Made by a program: the position numbers and the translations under genes. This document shows positions 53,331 to 64,000 of a stretch of DNA of 64,000 nucleotides, in pieces. Source of the stretch: Burhinus oedicnemus (lineage: Eukaryota; Chordata; Aves; Charadriiformes; Burhinidae); assembly GCA_008921705.1 (NCBI GenBank), contig VFFE01009152.1, forward strand, positions 911,162 to 975,161. The letters run 5' to 3'. The stretch's first letter is position 1; each line of letters begins with the position of its first letter. Under the pieces are notes generated by a model, which saw only the letters and a list, made by a program, of their open reading frames with translations, did no database searches and was not told the DNA's origin.

Positions 53331-55704
53331 TACGTTCCTCAACAGTCGTATTCCGGATTAAAACAAGAGGCAGACGAAGAACATTCGTAAGGCACCAACT
53401 GGATGAGAGAAAAATCCCACATTCTGTGCTCACAAAGACATGCAGCAGTTATAAAAAGTTCGTATAGAACAAAATCTGTTGGTATGCACATTTAAATACA
53501 TCTGTATAATGGGATACTGTTTTTGACATCTCTTCCTGCTGCTATGGATTTGTTACGTACTGGCTGAAAGGCCCTGTCAGGTACACTTCATACAGCCAAT
53601 TGCAGCAGCAAAGGGTCTGTAAAATCCCCTCCAGTTTCATCTACAATATGTTTTATAAAAATACCTCATAGGTATACAATAGCTCAGAGCCCCTGTTGGC
53701 GTGTTTAGTCCAGTGGCTTTCACAAATAATGAATATGCTGCCTGCTTTTACTTGCCATCTGAGTTGTTCAGCACTGAGGATATGTATGTACTTACTTTTC
53801 TTAGTTTATGTTAAATTTCAGAAATATGTTTGGTAAGTCGTTCCTTTGCAAAATTTACTATTAGGACTACAGAAAATGCTTTGTTTATATAAAATGTTAC
53901 TCTTAACAGCTTTAAGATTATACATAGTCACTAGCAATATTTATATATACACACAGTAAATTGCTAAAACTTTGGATGTCTAGAAAAGCAACTTTGTCTA
54001 AGTGATCGATATTAAGTATCATAAGTTGGAAAAGGCAGCAGGATGGTTGGAGGACTGAGAAGGTAAGACAGTTAAACTTCATGCTGTATCTTACTGGTTA
54101 TAGCCTCCAAAATCATAAAAGTGCAATGGCAACTCACGTTCCCCTCCTGACATGAGGGAAAGCAGTATTGCATTTGCATATAAGGCTTGCACACCATTGG
54201 TGGTTTTCACCTAACTAATTTGTATTTAAAACATTCTAAGAGGTCACTAAGGTAGGGGATGAAAAGTGCTGTTTAGCTCAGTACAAGTCTTCCTACTCAA
54301 TAAAGGACCTTATTTTCAGTTGTTTTGTTAACAGTGCTGTGTGTGTTAATGGCACCACTTTTTCCACTTTCCTAGGTAGCATCAAGAGATAATGGGATTT
54401 GTCACACCAACACTGAACTGAGACTAAGCTTCAACCCTTTATATGGAATTGTTTGTTGAAAGAGGAAGCTGCAGTACCAAAAGCAGTCAACGCTTGACTG
54501 CGTGACACCGTGTCTCTCACAGAAGGCAAATGTCTTACTTCAAAAACTTTATGAAATGCAAACTCAGTTAAATCCTGTCAAGTTTCTTCTTTGCAAGGCA
54601 ACAATAAACCAGTGATTGACTTTTCTTAGAGTTGTTACGTGAATAATTGGGGAGAGGGAAAGCTAACGTTCCTACTAAGGTATGTACAAGATGTCTTGCT
54701 CTCCCTTCAGATTAAGATTTGTGGTTTGATTTACTACAAAGAACACAGAGGTCAACTTTTTTTTTGGCGGGGGGAAGGCACATAAACCTTTCTTTTAGCA
54801 TACAAGTTTTCTTTCCGCCTAGTAGCCAAAATGCCTTTTTAGATACATGGTGAACTAAAACTTAACTTGTAGCTGTTTCATGCAGAATGATTTTTTCACA
54901 GCTAGAAATAGGTAGCCTCTGAAAAAGTAAAGTTGGTAATATAAAGGAATGCAACAGCAAAGTTATCCAATAATTCATAACTCTCACTAAAACAGTAAAA
55001 AAAATAACTGCTTACAAACACTAACAGTGAACTGATTTCAATTAAATTAATACTGCTGCAGGCATTCAGAGTGCTCATAACCATCTTCAGCTCTATACTG
55101 CTGAAGTAAGGCATGCTTCAGCTTGTTAAACTTGTGTGCTTTAATGATTTAAATAACATAGGTTGAATATTTTGCTTTATATTGTATGTGTCTAAAGATA
55201 TACTAAGATAAATAGCTAGCAACTTGTCCTGGTTTTGCTCAACAGTGCTTGATAGTTGCCTGCATGATCCAATAGGATGGTGAGACTACCAAGTTTCCCT
55301 CACTTGGACAAGGACCAGAACTTTAACTTGACTAAAATGGGATTAAGTTTTTCTCATTTTAGAAGAGCGCTCCTATCCAGCCTATGCACAAGACAGTACC
55401 AAGAAGCACACTGCTTAAATTGACCATGATTTATTGTGTTTAGGAACATTGAATAAATACCAGGCTTTTAGCTTCAGTTTGGCAATCCTTCCCCACCAAA
55501 AATTGGTTGTTTTTTTTCTGGCATAATATCCATTGCCAGCAATGGATGTATCACAACAAGAAGTTAATAAATAATACACATGGACAGCAGTTTTCTAAAC
55601 ATACCTCCTCTTTTAAAGGCATGATACAGATTTACTAAACAAATCTCAAGCAAGTTCTTCACAGAAGAAAATTTTGCTACAAGCTTTCTTTGACCATTGT
55701 TTTC
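53331..55704. other. Gap between the second CpG island and the AGGF1 3' end
   Basis: This is AT-rich DNA where a plus-strand transcript from the island would run. Apart from the candidate exon near 54.4 kb there is no long frame, and no BED-type zinc finger or other domain was found. Confidence 0.55.
54376..54625 (+). ncRNA. Candidate terminal exon of the plus-strand CpG-island transcript
   Basis: A good acceptor (CACTTTTTCCACTTTCCTAG) precedes 54376, and an AATAAA lies at 54603-54608. An exon of about 250 bases could therefore join the donor at 53330. No long frame is present, so a non-coding product is the simplest reading. Each signal is common by chance, so this is a weak hypothesis. Confidence 0.2.
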
Positions 55705-56340
55705 TTCACCAATGCTGGTACTTTATTTCATGGAGTACAGTATTTATTTGTGAACAGTACTGATGCATCATTTAAAAACAAGTTTTTTCCCCCCCCTTAC
55801 AGTAAGCTGAGACATGTGACTAGTACTGAACTGTGTGAATTTAAGAGTGGTATACTTCTTGCTGAGCGTTTCATGACAACTGTGAATAAACATACAAGAG
55901 ACGAAAAGGCAATATTATACTCTGTTAATAGGGGTCCACAGGATTTTCTTTTTTTTTTTTTTCCCAGCTTGCTTTTAAACCACTGTTCCAATGGTAAAGG
56001 TATCAAATTTAACAGATTTTTTTTGTTTGACTTTCCATGAAGAATGGCGTTAAAAACACAATTGAAGAAACTTCCTGCTGCTGCTGAGAATCACTTTCAA
56101 GTACTTAAATTTGAATATCCCCCTAAATTCCATTCATTTCTTATTAAAAATGTGTTTTTATAAAAGCATGAAGACTACAGAAAACCAATTAACATAATAG
56201 TTAATCTTGTATAATTTTTTCCACAACTGTATTTTACATATCACCAAACTCCTGCTTTAGCAAAAGAAAAAAGAATAAAAATAAATTCTCTCCCAACTAT
56301 TTACACACAGGAATTACCCTGCTGTGGGACCAGAGGGACT
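55705..56340 (-). other. AGGF1: Probable AGGF1 3' UTR
   Basis: AT-rich sequence follows the AGGF1 stop. On the minus strand two AATAAA signals lie at 55748-55743 and 55727-55722, so cleavage near 55,705 is likely. Another AATAAA at 55435-55430 would give a longer form. The exact end is inferred. A plus-strand open frame at 55690-56040 overlaps this region but ends in a phenylalanine run from a T tract and resembles no known protein. Confidence 0.5.
55722..55748 (-). terminator. Paired polyadenylation signals for AGGF1
   Basis: Two canonical AATAAA hexamers on the minus strand (55743-55748 and 55722-55727) sit about 600 bases after the AGGF1 stop. They are the first canonical signals I noticed downstream of the stop. 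Use is inferred from position only. Confidence 0.45.
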
Positions 56341-56541
56341 TTACTCTACAGTCCCTCTAACCCAAGGCGTAATCTTAGGTGTATCCCTTTGTGATTTAGT
56401 TTCTTGGAAGTTTTCAGCAAACCTCTCTCGTGCTTTATCCCAGTTCTTTTTATTCTTGCTCTGGATGATCTGAACATCTTCAATTGAGGCTGGTCTGCTG
56501 GTACCCAAACCTGCATGCGTCTTATGTAACTGAAGGTGGAT
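56341..56541 (-). CDS. AGGF1: AGGF1 terminal coding exon and stop
   Basis: The exon opens with IHLQLHKTHAGLG, the end of the G-patch. It then runs through a conserved tail with QSKNKKNWDKARERFAENF and ends PWVRGTVE with a TAA stop at 56341-56343. The length of 66 residues plus stop agrees with the mammalian protein end. The acceptor is GTATTTGACAG. The tail is charged and probably helical. Confidence 0.96.
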   Translation of the reverse strand: MHLQLHKTHAGLGTSRPASIEDVQIIQSKNKKNWDKARERFAENFQETKSQRDTPKITPWVRGTVE

Positions 56542-59500
56542 CTGTCAAATACATTAAATATTGTTGTAACTGCAAGTTAGGTAATCTACATACTTTAAAT
56601 CATATTTTACAATACTAATTCCACCATCCCTCCCCACACGCTTCTCTTTAGGGCTGTAATATACCTAGATCATACCTGGACATCTGAAGTACTGTTAAAA
56701 TGATGGGTCAAATCACCACCTCTAGAACTATGCTCTAGAGTGCTGAATGATGTTGCCTGCCATTAATATTACTGTGAAGTACTCCTCACCGACTGAATAG
56801 CATACGGTCCCTGTGCTGGGTAGGCTGACAACAAAAGGCATGGTGTGGCTCTGAGCAGCACTAGTGCCAAAAGACAACCCATCTCTGGTGACAAAAATGG
56901 GGCTAACATGGCTGGCACAGAAGCCCAGCACTGGGTGGCTACAGTGACTTCAGACAGCTTTTCCTCTCCCATGGTCCACCATCTGGCTTGACTTTTGTGC
57001 TACATCGGCCTCAGAGAAAGTGAAGGATTCCACCATAAGTCCATCTTGAATTCACATCACTTAAAATGATTTCAATGTTCTCCAGACTTTGTATTCAAAT
57101 ATGAGATTATTGATTCAATGGCTAGAAGCTGTCTGTCCTCCCTTGCTTAGTTTACCAACAAACACAGACATAACTGGCAATTTACACTGAAGGGACAAAA
57201 TAATTGAAAAATTTCAAAATAAATAATTTTTTACTTGATTAAGTGAGATTAGTCCTACTGAGATTAGGCCTTCCTAACCAGGATTTTGAAATGTTTCAAG
57301 TGAATAGTGGCTTACAATTAGACATTTGTCACTGCAAATATATTTCTGTTCCTTTTTGCTCCAAGTAAAAACCAGAGAGACCTACCGGATCCTTCATACC
57401 ACCACCATCTTTGCCCAGGCCTTCCCCTCTCTTCCATCCCATCTTCTCCAACATTTTATGTCCTTTGTTGCTGTTGCTGATTTCACTTAGAAGAAAGTTT
57501 AAAATAACTGATAAGCAAGAGTTACGACAAAAAGTATGCTCTCAACTCAAATACTGAGGGACAGAAATGTGCATGCATATGCTGCTCTAGAAACCAGAAC
57601 TGCTATGCTGTTCCTACTTCCATTAAGAGTTACCCAGAAGACCCTAGTGCTACCTTTTGCAAGCTCTTCCATGAATATCTTCTGTTACCAAAGCTATTCT
57701 AAGCCTCTGGTCAATGCTAACCTTCGTAAAACTCCTGAACTACTTGCTTACTTCAGGAGTTAGGAGATACTGCATGAGTGGGTGGGAATTGACTGCGCTA
57801 GGGAAAAAGCTGTATCACTACCTCACCACCAAATCATCCTAACGCACATATTTCATTGTCTCACACTTCCTTTTACTAATTCAGAAGCACGCACAAGTTC
57901 ATGTTTCTTAAAAACACCCCAAAAAGCAACTACAGAAACAAAGGAATAATTAAGAGGAAGATTAAAGTAAGTGTCATTTAAGAGGTATCAAAATGCATGT
58001 CCTATGATAGGCTGGATATTGACAATGAAAGAAACTGCAGGTGAAAAATTTACATGTATACTATTACTGGGACTGGATAGGAAAATAGAAATTGAGACAC
58101 TTGTTCCTTGGTATTTTGAGTTTGTAAGAAGTGATCTAAGCATCCTTACTGCTAAGCTGAATTCTGTATGGAAGGTGAGTTAATAAATAGAGCGTATGAA
58201 CTGGGAAGTGAGAATAGCTTACTATTTTCTAGCTCTCCTAACACATTATATACAGATAATTCATAAGCTAACAAACTGTATCCTAGTAAGTAATTGGTAC
58301 TTACTTTATCATCATTTTTTAAGATTCACTAGAGAAGGACACACAGGATTTTTCTGTCCCCAAACAGACTTACATATGAACAGAAGCTGGACTGTCATCT
58401 CTCTGGAAGGTTCCTTCACTTCCAATGGTCTCTCTGCGTTTTCCTGCTCTGTCTTTGTACTTTGGATTCTTCACTGCTTTGTTGTTTTCATACTCTGTGT
58501 TCTTTATAAACAGATTAAATTCCATCAAGACAAAGAAAGCAGGCTTTAAAATTCTTTATTTTTGGTAACTTCACTGCTTCCCTCCAAAAGTATGGCAGCT
58601 TCAGCCTATTTCATGAATTCTAAATCTTACAACAAAAACCTGTAGTCCTCACTCAGTAGTTTCTTACCTTACAGCCATACCTTGTAAGGTATGTTATTGC
58701 CATCATCAGATAATAATGTAATATTGTCAAATTCATTAATTTCACAGAGGCTGTAAATAAATTAACAGATTTGCTTGAATCTTCTGTTGGTATGAAGAAT
58801 TAATCTTTCCATATTAAGCAGCAATGGCTTTTTGTTTAAACATTTAGTCTGTTCCTCAGCAACTGTTTTTTTCAGAATAGATGACAAATAATCACATGGA
58901 TATATTCTGTATTAATATTATTTTGACAGCTGAAGAATTTGAAAGAAAATACGGCATTCTGTTTTCTATACAAATACTTATTACAAGTGCTAGATGTAAC
59001 CCCATAGTTAAAATAATCTCTAAAACGGAAGTAACTTGAATACTTATATACTATATTGCCTGTACATTCATGTTGGTATTCTTCTATGGCAAAGTGGACT
59101 TAAAGTAAAAACTTAAAAAATGTCCCTTTTCCTTACATCGTTTTTTCAGTTGCTTATTATTTTTGGTTTCCAAATAAAAGACAGCACTGCAACTTAGTGC
59201 AAACTTAATGTGCAGAAATAAAAATAGAAGTGTCTTAAGAAATCTTAACCTCAAAAGGATAAGCAATCTTGTACATCTTGAAACTTTCTTTTCCTAAAAT
59301 TTTAACAGAACTTCCATGCCCTGTTACCATCATCTCTCTCTCTGCAGATGTTTGTAAATAATTATTATTTAGTGTACAAAAGACAAGCCTGAGCTCAACT
59401 ACCAGGCTGAAGTTTGAGTGCGTTTGAAAACTTCCCTTAGCCATGGAAGTCTATGGCTTAAAAAATAATCACAAAGTAAATGTACACTTCAAACACTTAA

Positions 59501-62500
59501 TCAACTTCTACTGTAAACTCACCTGTAAACCATATTTTACCCGTATTTGTTTTAATGCTTTTCTTCTGACTAACTCTCTCTCTTCTTTGCTAAGTGCTGG
59601 GCAAACTGAAAGGAAGAACACAGGACTGAATTTCTAATGAATAATGTAACAGTATTTTGAAACATAAGACAACTCTGAGAATTTCCATTCTAACATTATT
59701 ACACAGACACACATACCAGGAAGAAAATACATCATCATGTATTGTAGAACTATTCCCAGCTGACAAGAAAATTGTAACAAACCCGAAATAATAATTACGT
59801 TTATAAAGTAAAGAGCTATAATAAAAGACATATCCCGTGATAACATGACTAACCAGAAGATTCCGTTTTCCTGTCTAGGCGAAGATGTGCTCTGACTTGT
59901 CCTGGTTCACATCCATCACAAGTATCACTGCCAGGATGTATATGAAAAGAAAGCACAGTTTCACCAATCTTCACTTCATCTCCATGCTCCAAGATGTAGG
60001 GATCACATTTTGTTTTAGGCTACAGCAAAAGAAAGTTTTGGCAGCGGTGTTAATAAGTTACTAACGAAGGGCACAAACTATTTCATGAATGCTGCTCATA
60101 ATTTAGTAATTCAGTTTGGTCTGACAAATGTAGGCAAGTATTTAACTACAGTGGGTATTTCACTCTAGCAACTGCAACCGTAGTAGGTTATTCCTAATAC
60201 AAATCAAACATTTAGTGTTGTAAGTGGCCATAAAAACCAGAAGGGAACCAAGGAAGAGACTAATGCATGAAAGAAGCCATACAATGATGTTGTTAGTGAT
60301 TTGCCATGACATATTTAAAATGACCCCATGACTACAGTTTTCTGCAACGTACACAGCATTATTGCAACAGGTACTCACCTGGAGAATCTGATTTCCATTA
60401 ACAACTGTTCCATTCTGACTGCCTTGATCCACAAGAACATAATTTTGCAAATCGTGGTCAAAATATACTTCTGCATGGAACTGACAAACAGAAGCCTAAG
60501 TGAAACGTTCTTATTAAGCAAATACCTCACAATTTATATACTATTTTAAAGTAAGATTTCAGAATATATTTTGGGGCCTTTTAACTGAGTGGCTCTGGTA
60601 CTCTAAGTTAATAGAATATTCCACACCTTATGATTTCATCCATGTGAAGTGTAAATGAATGGGCCACAAAAGCATAAGCTAAAGTATACTACTAATAATA
60701 TAACTATTTTGACCATAAACTGATTCAGTACTGAAAAAGTATATACTTCCAGTGTGGCAAGTATGCTTGACTTAAAGGACTACAAGATACAGTAATACAG
60801 CATTTTTAACTGTTCTTATAAATAAAAGGCTGTTTTCTTGTAAGGTATTTTATAACATTCTCAATTTTTCTCTTTCAATTAAAAAACCCCAACCTGGTAT
60901 CATTCTACAGCTTCAGGTTACTTGGTCTTTCGTATCTGAAATAGCTCCCTAAATACCATGCTTCTGTAAATTTCATGTAATTCATCTTCACCTGCATCTT
61001 AATGTCCAGCACACATGACTAGCCATCATTTGCTGTTCCTTTTATCTCCCTTTTGATATTGAGACTAACAATCTGTTTTGTTTTGTTTTGTTGTTGCAAT
61101 TCTATATAGGTATTGCTCCCAAGCCCACATGGAACAGAGAAAACGCAACTCCTGGCCAAACTCACAAAGATACACACTGCCGCCAAAAACAGCCACTAAA
61201 CAAACCAAGTAACAACGTCTGCAGCCTACTAAGACTCCCAGTAAAGGCCAGAAGTCTAAAAAAGCAACAGTTTCAAATGTGACCAGCAAAGATCCTTTTT
61301 GCTATACTGGAGAAAAAAACCCCAAGAGTCAATCTGGGAAGAAAGTGTTCATTTAAAACCAAATCTCTTATCTTTGAGCAACAGCAGTTGCTACATTCAG
61401 TAACAAAAAAATATCAGAATAATATTTTGTAGCTTGGCTAGCATTTACAACAGGAATACTCCCAATAATGGTGGAGACTGACTAGCTCATTCAACAGGTA
61501 ATTTAATTTCCATCTCTGCTTTATTGAATAGGATGAACCCAAACTCTTTCTAAAGATGCTACGTCAGCAGGGTGTAGCATTTTTTAAAATGTCACTTCAC
61601 ACTCAAGAAAAGCAAATGCCAAAGTTGTCCACAGCTATCAACTATGAATGGCGAGGAAAACAAACTGGTAGCAACTTTTTGTTTCATCAGATGTGTCATT
61701 TGTTTTCCTGCCTTTTGACTCCTTATCTACAAAGTGAAATAACTTCTTATATAAACAGTCAGGTACCTGTAAAGTACTAAAACGGTAACATTACAGAAAA
61801 ATAAAAGCCTTTTGGCTTCTTTGTACAGCAAATTTCAAATACATGCCTGAAAGTCATTAATAGCAGGGAAAGATTTGCTCTGGAAATTGTTCAGCATGAA
61901 ATATGGTACATGGCTCATTAACCAGAACTGTCATCTGGAACAGACATAGTAAAGTGTATTTCAGATACTTGCACTTGCAGATGTTTTTATCAATTTTTTT
62001 TTTGTTTGGATGACATGTCTTTGTCAATCTACATTTTATTTTATTAAGAGTGCTGTATTTATGATCTGTGTTAAAGTAGTTCGCAAAACAGCACACGACT
62101 GATCTTTAAACTTTCTTGACCAGAAGAACAGATTTCCATTACAAGCTGTCACTGAAAGAAATTCTGTTAAATTTTCAAACTCCTTGTACATCACTTACAT
62201 ATTTATACAGTTGCCTTAAAGAAAAATAAAACAAAACCTGTTGCTCTGAGCTCAATTGCAAGGACTGGAGTACTTTATGACAAAGTTCTAACTAGCTGAC
62301 ATCAATATTTTGTATACCATTAATACTTAACAGAGTAATATGTTTTCCTCAAGTTGAATAACTAAGAAATTCAAGATTCATAGTATAGTATTTTTTACTG
62401 TGCATTACACTGTGGATTAGTAAAACTCCAATTTAAAAAAATACTTAGCTTTTCTAGACTTTGAAATCATACTGCTGTTCACAAATTTCCATTCAGTAAA

Positions 62501-64000
62501 ATACCGTACATTTTCGTTTTTCTAACTTCAGATGTGGCTAAACCCAAACTCATTCTAAAAGTTCTTTTACAAAAGTTAACAGAGGATTTTGGAAAATTTA
62601 AAGCCATAAAATCTAAAGCTTTATTCATACGCTGATCTACCTTTTAGCAGACAGAAACAATAGTTACCTTACTGACTCCAACTTCAGGAATCTGAAGTGT
62701 GTGTCCAACGTCTTTTTCTCTAGAGGCAAGTTGATATATAAGTCACGAGAAAGTAGAAGTAGGTCTAATAAGTGGCTTACAAAAGATGTATTTCAGTCGA
62801 ACCTTAATACCATGTTTCTCTTCTGAGCTATTAGGGAGCTTTACAGATGTAAAACACTGTGTTGCAACACACACAATTTAAAGAGTTGCTTCACATCCCT
62901 TCTTCCATTTATAAACTATACACAGTAGGCAATTAATATATGATAAAGCTGTACCTTTAAATTCTTATCTATAAACATGACACTTCTATCAGAAATTTTT
63001 ATACTCATAATGCCTGTAAAAGTCTGAACTCTGCATCCTTCAAGCTCTTCAGTGCAGCTTGGCATCAGTCCTCAATTCTGAAGTTGAATTCTTGGTAGCA
63101 TTAGTTAGGTAATACAAGCAATGAGAGAGTAATCTGTATAGATTTTTTTCTTTTTTTGGGGGGGTCAAAAACACTGCAGTAGGAGGAAGGGATTTGTGTA
63201 TTAGTTTCTTATACTAGGGGACAAAGAAGCAATGCAGTTAGCAAAGACCTATATGCAAACTGCAAGCAGAATTGTAATCTGTTAATCTTCACATAAATAT
63301 ACATAGAAAACTCCAGCTGTAAGAGCAAATGAAAACACATCTATCAACATTAAGTAAAAGCAGTTGAAAGGGTGAGGTTTTCAGTAAGCACCGAAGAAAG
63401 CATTAATTCATCATTAAATTCATCATCCACAATGAATAAACCAGATTTTAATTTTTTTAAAATATTAGAACTGGAAGAATGCATGTAGGCTAGGACAAAA
63501 CCCAAATTATTTAAAAACCAACTCTACTGGAATTTGAATGTGTGAGGAAGTCCAGGATATGCTTCCTTGTGATCCTCAATTTCTAAGGTGTGTTCTTCCA
63601 TTTCTGAAAAAGTTACATCAGTGGCCCAGAAAAAAAGTTTACTTACTTTCTAGAAAACAACAGTTTTCAAAGAATGACTTGCAGCTATGCTGCCATTAGG
63701 ACTCAGACACAAGATCAAATTATCACTAACAAATTTTCATGACTGCTGAGCATGATGTTACATGACATGACTTAAAATTCCTTACTGCGGGCTAACATAA
63801 TTCAGAGTACCTCACAACTGCTACATGCTAGGATGACAAGCATAAAGAGTAGGGCCAAGCAATCCTGAGTGGCTTCCACAGCTTCCAAAGTGAGGTACGG
63901 TTTCAGATATATACAAAAAATTCCATTCAGTTTTACCTTCCAATTGTAGCAGGTTTCACAGCTGTGATAATATAAAGTGATCCAGTCTGTAGAACTGGTG
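56341..64000 (-). CDS. AGGF1: AGGF1, angiogenic factor with G-patch and FHA domains 1 (3' half, eight exons)
   Basis: This is the C-terminal part of AGGF1, a protein known in mammals as an angiogenic factor that also has nuclear and RNA-linked domains. Coding exons, in transcript order on the minus strand, are 64000-63937 (partial), 62719-62668, 60480-60379, 60019-59854, 59605-59523, 58501-58374, 57485-57386 and 56541-56341. Every intron is GT-AG, the phases join without a break, and the 896 coding bases give about 297 residues plus the stop. The translation contains FHA signatures (ATIGR, VSKFHAE, GSQNGTVVNG), the linker CDGCEPGQVRAHLRLDR, a glycine-rich G-patch (MGWKRGEGLGKDGGGMKDP) and a conserved tail ending PWVRGTVE. 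The N-terminal coiled coil and OCRE-type region lie beyond the window. No frameshift or premature stop is seen. The family call rests on remembered human AGGF1 and is firm. Confidence 0.96.
57386..57485 (-). CDS. AGGF1: AGGF1 exon, G-patch domain
   Basis: This 100-bp exon reads EISNSNKGHKMLEKMGWKRG then EGLGKDGGGMKDP. The spacing of glycines and the aromatic W in MGWKRGEGLGKDGGGM are the hallmark of a G-patch, a motif found in RNA-processing proteins that often activates DEAH helicases. The acceptor is TTTCTTCTAAG and the donor is CCG|GTAGGT. The remainder of the G-patch is in the last exon. Confidence 0.96.
58374..58501 (-). CDS. AGGF1: AGGF1 exon, linker before the G-patch
   Basis: This 128-bp exon encodes NTEYENNKAVKNPKYKDRAG, KRRETIGSEGTFQRDDSPAS and VH, plus two bases of the next codon. 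KNPKYKDRAGKRRE and GSEGTFQRDD are strongly conserved family motifs, and the KRR cluster is a plausible nuclear-targeting patch (inference). The donor is AT|GTAAGT. The acceptor, TTATAAAG, has a weak pyrimidine tract, but the downstream frame leaves no better choice. Confidence 0.92.
59523..59605 (-). CDS. AGGF1: AGGF1 exon, basic charged helix
   Basis: This 83-bp exon finishes a valine codon and encodes CPALSKEERELVRRKALKQI followed by RVKYGLQ. The sequence is rich in lysine, arginine and glutamate and probably forms a helix between the FHA and G-patch regions. It matches the human segment with conservative changes. The acceptor is CTTCCTTTCAG and the donor is CAG|GTGAGT. Confidence 0.94.
59854..60019 (-). 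CDS. AGGF1: AGGF1 exon, end of FHA domain and cysteine-containing linker
   Basis: This 166-bp exon reads PKTKCDPYILEHGDEVKIG, then ETVLSFHIHPGSDTCDGCEPG and QVRAHLRLDRKTESS. The first half is the last FHA strands (the HGDEVKIG turn is typical). The second half is a conserved AGGF1-specific linker with a CDGC pair. The acceptor is TTTTGCTGTAG. The donor is the less common but usable CTG|GTTAGT. The intron downstream is short (248 bp), and the one upstream is 359 bp. Confidence 0.95.
60379..60480 (-). CDS. AGGF1: AGGF1 exon, FHA domain with SQNGT motif
   Basis: This exon has exactly 34 codons, from FHAEVYFDHDLQNYV to VVNGNQILQ. It carries the GSQNGT motif, the most diagnostic part of the FHA phosphopeptide-binding loop. 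The acceptor is CTGTTTGTCAG and the donor is CAG|GTGAGT. An open reading frame runs on past the donor into the intron, but the splice signal and family length show that the extension is not coding. Confidence 0.95.
61074..61096 (+). repeat. GTTTT microsatellite in an AGGF1 intron
   Basis: CTGTTTTGTTTTGTTTTGTTGTTG, about four GTTTT units in the 2.2-kb intron between the exons at 62668 and 60480. Confidence 0.85.
62668..62719 (-). CDS. AGGF1: AGGF1 exon, FHA domain core
   Basis: This 52-bp exon completes the split arginine and then encodes EKDVGHTLQIPEVGVSK. The acceptor is TTGCCTCTAG and the donor is AAG|GTAACT. The VSK ending leads directly into FHAE in the next exon, giving the S-x-x-H pattern conserved in FHA domains (S of VSK, H of FHAE). 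The flanking introns are about 1,217 bp upstream and 2,187 bp downstream. Confidence 0.93.
63937..64000 (-). CDS. AGGF1: AGGF1 exon, start of FHA domain (cut by window end)
   Basis: This exon starts outside the window. The visible part reads PVLQTGSLYIITAVKPATIG and ends in two bases of an arginine codon. The donor (AG|GTAAAA) lies at 63936-63931. ATIG plus the split R forms the GR at the start of the FHA fold, which in other FHA domains is part of the phosphothreonine-binding surface. Human AGGF1 has a closely similar stretch. The upstream acidic region and N-terminus are not in the window. Confidence 0.93.

Noticed and set aside
52354..53433. Frames of 200-290 codons over the second CpG island
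   Set aside because: They run through the N gap, overlap on both strands and have only low-complexity content.
55690..56040. 116-codon plus frame opposite the AGGF1 3' UTR
   Set aside because: It contains long phenylalanine runs from T tracts and lies antisense to a probable UTR.
60160..60450. 96-codon minus frame that includes the FHA SQNGT motif
   Set aside because: Only its first part is AGGF1 exon. The rest is intron read past the GTGAGT donor at 60378.
1..64000. CRISPR arrays, bacterial operons, tRNA or rRNA genes
   Set aside because: The sequence is vertebrate nuclear DNA. No regularly spaced repeats or recognisable tRNA/rRNA sequences were seen.

Overview
The window looks like bird nuclear DNA. 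It carries many CR1 retrotransposon fragments of the avian type (3' ends in ATTCTATGA-like repeats, reverse-transcriptase and C-terminal ORF2 remnants), older amniote repeats, no mammalian Alu or L1, and long AT-rich non-coding stretches broken by two sharp CpG islands. The single protein-coding gene I can support reads as an avian ortholog of AGGF1, angiogenic factor with G-patch and FHA domains 1.

Layout. Positions 1-29,600 are intergenic or deep-intronic DNA with decayed repeats, one good CR1 copy on the minus strand (26,491-27,405) and an assembly gap (27,883-27,902) between a G run and an A run. A CpG island at about 29,660-30,240 is a likely promoter, with a good splice donor on each strand but no recognisable coding exon. 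Positions 30,245-52,590 are again gene-poor, with CR1 copies (34,139-34,719; 46,275-47,540; 50,349-50,630; 51,538-51,655), ancient amniote repeats and simple repeats. A second CpG island (about 52,600-53,330) contains another 20-N gap, a promoter-type AAGATGGCGGC motif, an eight-codon upstream ORF and a splice donor, all on the plus strand. It points to a plus-strand transcript, possibly a lncRNA, running convergently toward AGGF1.

Positions 55,700-64,000 hold the 3' half of AGGF1 on the minus strand: eight exons, the first cut by the window end, all with GT-AG introns and matching phases. They encode about 297 residues, covering most of the FHA domain, a charged linker, the G-patch and the conserved C-terminus. 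The stop codon is at 56,341-56,343, and a probable 3' UTR ends near 55,705.

From general vertebrate synteny (AGGF1, then ZBED3, then PDE8B) the two CpG islands might be 5' ends of neighbouring genes, but I found no BED zinc-finger exon and no PDE8B exon. I found no previously undescribed system. The most useful leads are the two orphan promoters, the apparent lack of a ZBED3 coding exon in the convergent position, and an unclassified ~90-bp repeat present twice.
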